A DNA stretch of 64,000 nt from NCBI RefSeq assembly GCF_007997085.1, contig NZ_VORR01000007.1:1-64000 (forward strand). The letters are read 5' to 3'. Source of the DNA: Polaribacter sp. IC066. Its GTDB lineage: Bacteria; Bacteroidota; Bacteroidia; Flavobacteriales; Flavobacteriaceae. Position 1 is the first letter of the stretch. Each line of letters begins with the position of its first letter. Under the pieces are notes generated by a model. It saw only the letters and a list, made by a program, of their open reading frames with translations, was not told the DNA's origin and ran no database searches. Made by a program: the position numbers and the translations under genes. This document shows positions 59,055-64,000 of the stretch, one piece after another.

Positions 59055-60452
59055 CTAAACACTCAACGCGGCTACTTTTGTTAACTTGGGTGTTTTTTCT
59101 ACAAATTCTTCTAACGCCGTAAAGAAATTTAAAATATCTACTTTTTCGTTATTAGCATTAATGGTTACCAATCTTACAAAAGTATCCTTTTCAAAAGAGC
59201 CAAAACCAACCACCGTAATTTGATGCTCATATAAGGCGGTACAAAGCGCCATAGGATCTACGTTTTTATAATTAAAACATACAGAAATAGAATCATCGAA
59301 ACTATACAAAGTATAATCAGCGTTGCTTCTAATATAGTCTAATGCAACATCAGCCAAATCGAATTGTTGTTCTACGATCTGCTTTAAACCATTGGTTCCA
59401 ACAGACTTCCAGAGTGTCCAAAATTTTAAAGCATCATTTCTTCGTCCACATTGAAACGAAGTTTTTCCTAAATTAAAATCGTCTCCGTCTGTTTGATATA
59501 AATAATCGGCATCATTGCTAAATGAATCATGCAAATGTTTTTTATCTTTCACCAAAATAATAGAACAGGTTAAGGGCGTGCCCAACATTTTATGTGCATT
59601 GTAACTAAAAGAATCAGAGCGCTCTGCTCCTTTTACCAAATGTTTGTATTTCTCACTAAAAATTACACTTCCGCAATAGGCCCCATCTACGTGCAACCAT
59701 ATTTTATATTTTTCGGTAATGTCTGCAATTTTATCAATAGGATCAAAAGCGCCTAAAACAGTGGTTCCTGCAGTAGCATTTACATACATAGGAACCTTAC
59801 CATTTTTAAGATCTTCTAAAATTTGTTCTTCTAAATGTTCTGGAATCATTCTCCCCTTGTCATCTGCATTGATATATCTGATATTATTTCTACCGATTCC
59901 TGCAAAACTTGCATTTTTATCATTTGAATAATGACATTCTTTAGAAGTATAGATAATCAATGGTTTTGTCATTCCGTTTAATCTGCAAGCAGGATCTTTT
60001 GCATCTCTACCCATAATTAAGCCCATATAATTACTCATAGATCCACCGGTAGGAAACGTACCGTTACTTTTTGAGCCATAGCCGATTAAATTACAAGATT
60101 GTCTTATAATTTCTTGCTCTATGCCCACTTGTGGACCTGCCACTTTATAAGTATACATGCTATTGTTAAGCATTACAGCTAACAAATCTCCTAAAATTGC
60201 TTTGCTTTGTCGCCCTCCAAAAAGTTGATTAAAAAATAAGTTTGTTGCTGTTTTTGGTGTAGAAATAAGTACTTCTCGAAGTACCTCTTTAAAGGCATCA
60301 TCAATGAGCGCGCCATCATTTAGAGAAAGGTCAATAGCATCATATAAGTCGCTAGAATCTATTCTTTCTGCTACTGGGTTTTTTTCTTCTTCGTTGATTA
60401 AAACTTCAACTAGTTCATTAAACAAAATTAAATCACTCTTTATATCAGACAT
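59055..60452 (-). CDS. PLP-dependent decarboxylase, cysteine sulfinate/glutamate decarboxylase type
   Basis: A 465-residue group II decarboxylase. The PLP lysine is Lys288 in SYNAHKMLGTPLTCS. Other matches to animal CSAD and GAD are NATAGTTVLGAFDPIDKIADI near residue 222, WLHVDGAYCGSV near residue 252 (PLP-binding Asp) and FQCGRRNDALKFWTLWKSVGTNGL near residue 330. The partner gene immediately upstream (8-base overlap) encodes cysteine dioxygenase, whose product is cysteine sulfinate, so conversion of cysteine sulfinate to hypotaurine is the likely reaction. Glutamate, aspartate or cysteate as substrate cannot be excluded from sequence alone. Terminator at 58971. Confidence 0.87.
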   Translation of the reverse strand: MSDIKSDLILFNELVEVLINEEEKNPVAERIDSSDLYDAIDLSLNDGALIDDAFKEVLREVLISTPKTATNLFFNQLFGGRQSKAILGDLLAVMLNNSMYTYKVAGPQVGIEQEIIRQSCNLIGYGSKSNGTFPTGGSMSNYMGLIMGRDAKDPACRLNGMTKPLIIYTSKECHYSNDKNASFAGIGRNNIRYINADDKGRMIPEHLEEQILEDLKNGKVPMYVNATAGTTVLGAFDPIDKIADITEKYKIWLHVDGAYCGSVIFSEKYKHLVKGAERSDSFSYNAHKMLGTPLTCSIILVKDKKHLHDSFSNDADYLYQTDGDDFNLGKTSFQCGRRNDALKFWTLWKSVGTNGLKQIVEQQFDLADVALDYIRSNADYTLYSFDDSISVCFNYKNVDPMALCTALYEHQITVVGFGSFEKDTFVRLVTINANNEKVDILNFFTALEEFVEKTPKLTKVAALSV

Positions 60453-61044
60453 ATTGTTTTTTCTCTTTTTCTTTTAATATTGATTCTGCAACAGTTGTAT
60501 AACACAAATCTACGGGTACAAACGTTTTTGATTCTTCATCAAACATGTTGCACGTACGAATTGGTTTTGCATATAAGTGCAAGGACATACTTCTTTTATT
60601 TGCGATGTTTTCTAAACGATGAAACCCCATAAAATCTTTCATGTAGGTAATTTCATTAGTCTTTGAAAAAGACGTTTTTACCAGATTTAAAGTATCTGCT
60701 TCGTCTTGTTTATAGATTGTTTCTTTAAATTCGCCATCGATTATTTTTACCCAGCATTCTTCTCCGCCATGATCATGTATCGCTGTTTGATGCCCTGCGC
60801 ACCAGCAAATTAAAATCAATTCAAATTTTTCTGTATCTGCAATGCAATTCCGCGTATAGCATTTATTAGACCAAGAAGCATAATGGTCAACATCTGTTAC
60901 TTTAAGCTGTGTACGGTGTATAATGTCGTTGTAAGTCACCCGCTCTCCTTCTGCAAGAGCTGCTGTTAAATCGGTTAAGGTTTGAAGTAGTCTACTCGTT
61001 TTTTTGTTAGAATCCAAAATAATGATTGTCTTTTTTTTGTTCAT
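60445..61044 (-). CDS. Cysteine dioxygenase
   Basis: A 199-residue cupin. It oxidises cysteine to cysteine sulfinate with O2 at a non-heme Fe(II). The three Fe ligands are His90 and His92 (AIHDHGGEECW) and His142 (MGFHRLENI). The substrate Arg65 (CYTRNC) and the Ser154-His156-Tyr158 set (SLHLYAKP) are present. Cys97 sits 7 residues after the first His, exactly where mammalian CDO has Cys93, which makes the Cys-Tyr thioether; characterised bacterial CDOs have Gly there. A Cys like human Cys164 is also kept (IRTCNMFD). It overlaps the decarboxylase gene by 8 bases and has a promoter at 61120. Confidence 0.92.
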   Translation of the reverse strand: MNKKKTIIILDSNKKTSRLLQTLTDLTAALAEGERVTYNDIIHRTQLKVTDVDHYASWSNKCYTRNCIADTEKFELILICWCAGHQTAIHDHGGEECWVKIIDGEFKETIYKQDEADTLNLVKTSFSKTNEITYMKDFMGFHRLENIANKRSMSLHLYAKPIRTCNMFDEESKTFVPVDLCYTTVAESILKEKEKKQYV

Positions 61045-61119
61045 TTTAATTACAAATCCAAGGTCACTCCCTAAATCTTACGCATCTTTGAGTTAATCAA
61101 TAGTATAAACCCCTTTTTA

Positions 61120-61152
61120 CAAATATAGTTAATTTTGACCCTTTTTGTTCAA
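61120..61152 (-). promoter_or_regulatory. Promoter of the cysteine dioxygenase operon
   Basis: On the minus strand TATATTTG (61120-61127) is an exact -7 box. A TTG lies 22 bases upstream of it at 61150-61152, near the usual -33 position. The predicted leader is about 70 nt. Confidence 0.5.
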
Positions 61153-61483
61153 TTTTAGGCAATTTAACAAACGATTTTATTCAAAAATCATCATTTATCC
61201 TATTTTTTTGACTATTTTTCCAGTCCCAAAAAGCTAATTTTACATACTTTTCAATATTTTTAAAGCGGTAAGCCTTTAAAAAATAAAGACGTTTAGTTTT
61301 TTACGTAATCCATTTTGCTAGAGTCTTTTAACGGACCCTAAAAAGTGTATATAACATATATTCAATACCTTATCTGCATCAGCATCCTAGTAATCATAAA
61401 TGCAATTTCAGCAGAAACCTAACGGTTAAAAACTCAAAGAATTAAAATTAATTAAGTGTCTCTAAACACAGCAATTCATCATT
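61153..61483. other. Divergent intergenic region upstream of the symporter
   Basis: AT-rich spacer of about 330 bases with no ORF. It must hold the symporter promoter, but no exact -7 box is obvious close to the start at 61484. Confidence 0.4.
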
Positions 61484-63031
61484 ATGCAAGATCAAAACTT
61501 TATCATCAAAATAACGATACTAGCCATTTACGTTGGAATTTTATTTTTAATAGGAATTTTAGCTTCTCGGCGTATAAAAAGTATGAGTGACTATTATGTT
61601 GGCGGAAAAAAAATGGGCTTTTGGGCGGTTGCATTTTCGGCAAGAGCAACAGGAGAATCGGGCTGGTTGCTCATAGGACTAACAGGAATGGGCGCTATGG
61701 CAGGTTATTCTGGTTATTGGGTTGTTGTAGGTGAACTACTTGGGGTTTTTATTTCTTGGCAATTTATGGCAAAACGCTTTAAGAAAAGATCGGATGCTTT
61801 TGGCGCCATCACAATTCCTGATTATTTGCAAAGTCATTTTAAAACATCTACCCATACACTTCGAATTGTAGCTGCTACAGTTTTGGTTGTTTTTATTGTT
61901 ATTTATGTGGCGTCTCAAATAGATGTTACTGGCGTAGCCTTTAAATCGATGTTGGGCATTGATTATAAAATTGGAGCGCTCATCGGTTTCTTTATTGTGC
62001 TTGCCTATATTTTTATTGGTGGCTTTGTTGCGGCAGTTTGGTCTGATTTATTTCAAGGTTTTCTCATGTTTTTTGGTTTGGTTTTGCTCCCTATCGTAGT
62101 TTGGTTTTCAATGGATCATGGAGCAGGAATTACTGCAGGATTAAACGCAATAGACCCAACGCTTACTCAAATAATGGGCAGAAGTTCTGATGGCTGGATG
62201 AACCTCTTTACAATTCTAGGATTTTCTATGATTGGTCTTGGCTTTTTGGGTTCGCCACAAGTATACGTTCGTTTTATGTCTATTAAAAATAAAAAAGAAA
62301 TAGATAAAGGTAAATGGGTGGCAACTGCTTTTACATTACTTACAGATGCCGCTGCGGTAACCATCGGAATTTTTGCGCGTATTTACTTTACAAAAGAAGG
62401 ACAAGACCCTGAAGCTATTTTAGGAAATAGTGGCGAAAATGTGTTGAGTATGATTACAGAAGAGTTCTTACCCACTATTTTAGTAGCCGTTTTTGTTGCC
62501 ATTGTTTTATCGGCCATCATGTCTACCATCGATTCTTTATTAATACTAGCGTCTAGTGCTATTACAAGAGATTTTTATCAGAAAATATTTAGACCCGACA
62601 TCAAAGATGAAAGTTTAACCAAGATTTCTAGAATTTCTACGGTTATTATGGCTTTTACCGCTTTAATAATTGCCATGGTGATGAATTATGTTTCTCCTGA
62701 ACGGCAAATGTTTTGGGTAATACTCTTTGGTTGGTCTGGCATTGCAGCTACTTTTTGTCCGGTAATTATTCTATCTCTTTTCTGGAAAGGCTATTCAGAA
62801 AAAGGTGCTATTGCCTCTATGATTTCTGGTTTTATGGCTGTACTTGTATTTAATTTTGTTTTTAAAGAAATGGCTACTATTGGCAAATATTTTGTGGCTA
62901 TTGATGTGCTTGCACCTTCTTTTGCGGTTGCAATGCTTGTTGGATATATTGTTTCTAAAAAATATCCTCCAAGAGCCGAAGCTATTAAAATGATTGAAGA
63001 AATTGATGCGAAACCAGATGGCAATACTTAA
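61484..63031 (+). CDS. Sodium:solute symporter (SLC5/PutP family)
   Basis: A 515-residue protein with about 13 membrane helices. TM2 carries ARATGESGWLLIGLTGMGAMAGYSGYW near residue 51, aligning with the substrate and sodium region of PutP (DMSGWLLLGLPGA). Other family words are GGFVAAVWSDLFQGFLMFFGLVLLP near residue 182 and AIVLSAIMSTIDSLLILASSAITRDFY near residue 345, with Ser and Thr residues that line the Na2 site in LeuT-fold proteins. It imports a small organic solute with sodium. PutP-type proline uptake is the default guess. Its divergent position next to the cysteine-sulfinate operon makes taurine-like or sulfur amino acids possible. Confidence 0.9.
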   Translation: MQDQNFIIKITILAIYVGILFLIGILASRRIKSMSDYYVGGKKMGFWAVAFSARATGESGWLLIGLTGMGAMAGYSGYWVVVGELLGVFISWQFMAKRFKKRSDAFGAITIPDYLQSHFKTSTHTLRIVAATVLVVFIVIYVASQIDVTGVAFKSMLGIDYKIGALIGFFIVLAYIFIGGFVAAVWSDLFQGFLMFFGLVLLPIVVWFSMDHGAGITAGLNAIDPTLTQIMGRSSDGWMNLFTILGFSMIGLGFLGSPQVYVRFMSIKNKKEIDKGKWVATAFTLLTDAAAVTIGIFARIYFTKEGQDPEAILGNSGENVLSMITEEFLPTILVAVFVAIVLSAIMSTIDSLLILASSAITRDFYQKIFRPDIKDESLTKISRISTVIMAFTALIIAMVMNYVSPERQMFWVILFGWSGIAATFCPVIILSLFWKGYSEKGAIASMISGFMAVLVFNFVFKEMATIGKYFVAIDVLAPSFAVAMLVGYIVSKKYPPRAEAIKMIEEIDAKPDGNT

Positions 63032-63048
63032 AACTAAATGATACCAAA

Positions 63049-63799
63049 ATGAAGAAGCCTCTTATTTTACTAGTATTTCTATCACTTACCTCTTGTGCTT
63101 TAATTTCACCGAATCATGCTCTTTAAAGAATTGGGGTATTTGAAACAAAAAGTGAGTTGAAAAATTCTAAATAAAGGTAAACAAAAAGTAATGTTTATAG
63201 GAATGCGTCACATAGGTAAAAGAGAATTTTATGACGAAGTTGCAGTTAAAGTTGATTCACTGCAAAAAATAGGCTATTCTGTTTTTTATGAAAATGTATC
63301 TGATGAAAAAGAAATAGATTCTTTTAGTCACTATAACCACCACCATAAAATTAAGAAAGTTAATGGGCATTTTTCCTGTAAAATATATAGAGACCAATAC
63401 AGGTATTATTCTAGGCAAACTGACCTATAAAAGAGACATAAATTGATGAATCCGCCAAGTCATAATGCCTTAAATGTAGATAGTTTAACTTCAATGCGCG
63501 CTGATGTTGGTTTAACCGAATTGATCACTGCATTTGAAAAAAAATATACGGAAATAAAATTGGAAAGTTGTGATTATACATACAATCTAAAAGACAAGAA
63601 TTATAAATGCAAAAAGTCAAAAAAACTAGTAAAGAAATTTAAACATGAATTTGTTGAAACCTATAGAGATACATCTCTGTTTAATAAAATAATCAAAAGC
63701 AAGAAAACTAAAATTTTAGTTATTTATGGAGCTTCCCATTATTACGGTTTATTCGTGGAGTTTTATGCGTCAAAAAAGAATAAAATTAGTAAAATATAA
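63049..63799 (+). pseudogene. Decayed lipoprotein gene with several frameshifts
   Basis: An ATG at 63049 starts a lipoprotein signal (LVFLSLTSCALISPN) that stops at 63126. Coding resumes in another frame as LGYLKQKVS, a TGA, then KILNKGKQKVMFIGMRHIGKREFYDEVAVKVDSLQKIGYSVFYE (63191 on), shifts again (TGIILGKLTYKRDIN in a third frame near 63395-63440) and continues as MNPPSHNALNVDSL to KTKILVIYGASHYYGLFVEF, ending 63799. MFIGMRHIGKREFY and the terminal VIYGASHYYG resemble the TraB/GumN-like haem-hydrolase fold. At least one stop and two or three frameshifts make it inactive. Confidence 0.7.
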
Positions 63800-64000
63800 C
63801 TGTTACCAATACGTATAAAATTAATTGGTGATTTTAGCTAGTTTAAAAAAAACCAACAAAACTTTATACAGATAATTCCTTTCCTGGCTTTAGTGCTTAA
63901 ACCGCACAAACCATAAAATACAAATAAACATCAAAAGAATCGATGAAATTGGCTTCTATTCCCTTTATATTTCAATAAAAGATATATTTCAAATTTATAA
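63800..64000. other. Terminal 200 bases without recognisable feature
   Basis: AT-rich sequence with no ORF that shows coding character on either strand. Confidence 0.4.

Overview
The window is a low-GC chromosomal segment of a marine-type flavobacterium (Bacteroidota, Flavobacteriaceae; something like Polaribacter or Tenacibaculum, but the genus is inferred). The evidence is a type B T9SS C-terminal sorting domain, many lipoproteins with short Cys lipoboxes, a TonB receptor plus DUF4249 pair, lineage families such as CAL67264 and DUF6095, a lack of strong Shine-Dalgarno sites, and repeated matches to the Bacteroidota -7 promoter box TAnnTTTG. No rRNA, tRNA, CRISPR, prophage or transposase was found.

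Layout. 0-5.3 kb is an accessory strip: a winged-helix-like unknown, three small NTF2/SnoaL-like lipoproteins, a proline-iminopeptidase-like lipoprotein and a frameshifted esterase. 5.4-8.9 kb is housekeeping (trmD, two glycosyltransferases, rplS). 9.4-19.2 kb carries monomeric NADP isocitrate dehydrogenase, an adaptor/FtsX-permease/TolC efflux operon without an ATPase gene, and a TonB receptor with its DUF4249 lipoprotein. 19.4-29.7 kb is the most unusual block: murQ, DUF6095, a putative permuted papain-like protein, an exported glucan-water-dikinase-like protein, two exported class A beta-lactamase-fold hydrolases and a nucleotide-transporter-like membrane protein fused to HEAT repeats. 30.5-38.6 kb holds an Arg/Asn-rich secreted protein, ettA, lpxD, an Fe-S/flavin oxidoreductase and an aldehyde dehydrogenase. 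38.8-42.9 kb is a redox/stress group (two pirins, a MarR regulator, a Cys-less glutaredoxin-like protein, an FMN reductase and OsmC) broken by striking short repeats. 43-51 kb has a large unknown membrane protein, a NUDIX hydrolase and a 1508-residue T9SS-secreted protein. 51-57.7 kb is the glyoxylate shunt (aceB, aceA) divergent from a RamB/ScfR-type regulator, with a perfect palindrome between them, followed by an acyl-CoA carboxylase beta subunit. 57.7-59 kb is a repeat-rich decay zone. 59-63 kb is a cysteine dioxygenase/PLP decarboxylase operon, predicted to make hypotaurine, divergent from a sodium:solute symporter. A decayed lipoprotein gene follows.

How the genes work together. Isocitrate is handled at both branch points, by icd and by aceA/aceB, with a dedicated regulator. 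The cysteine dioxygenase and decarboxylase form a two-step cysteine-to-hypotaurine route with animal-like active-site residues. The exported dikinase, the hydrolases and the nucleotide-transporter-like protein may form an envelope phosphotransfer system that I do not recognise as described; this is the main lead in the window. Several genes have their -7 box only 4-5 bases before the start codon, which suggests near-leaderless mRNAs.
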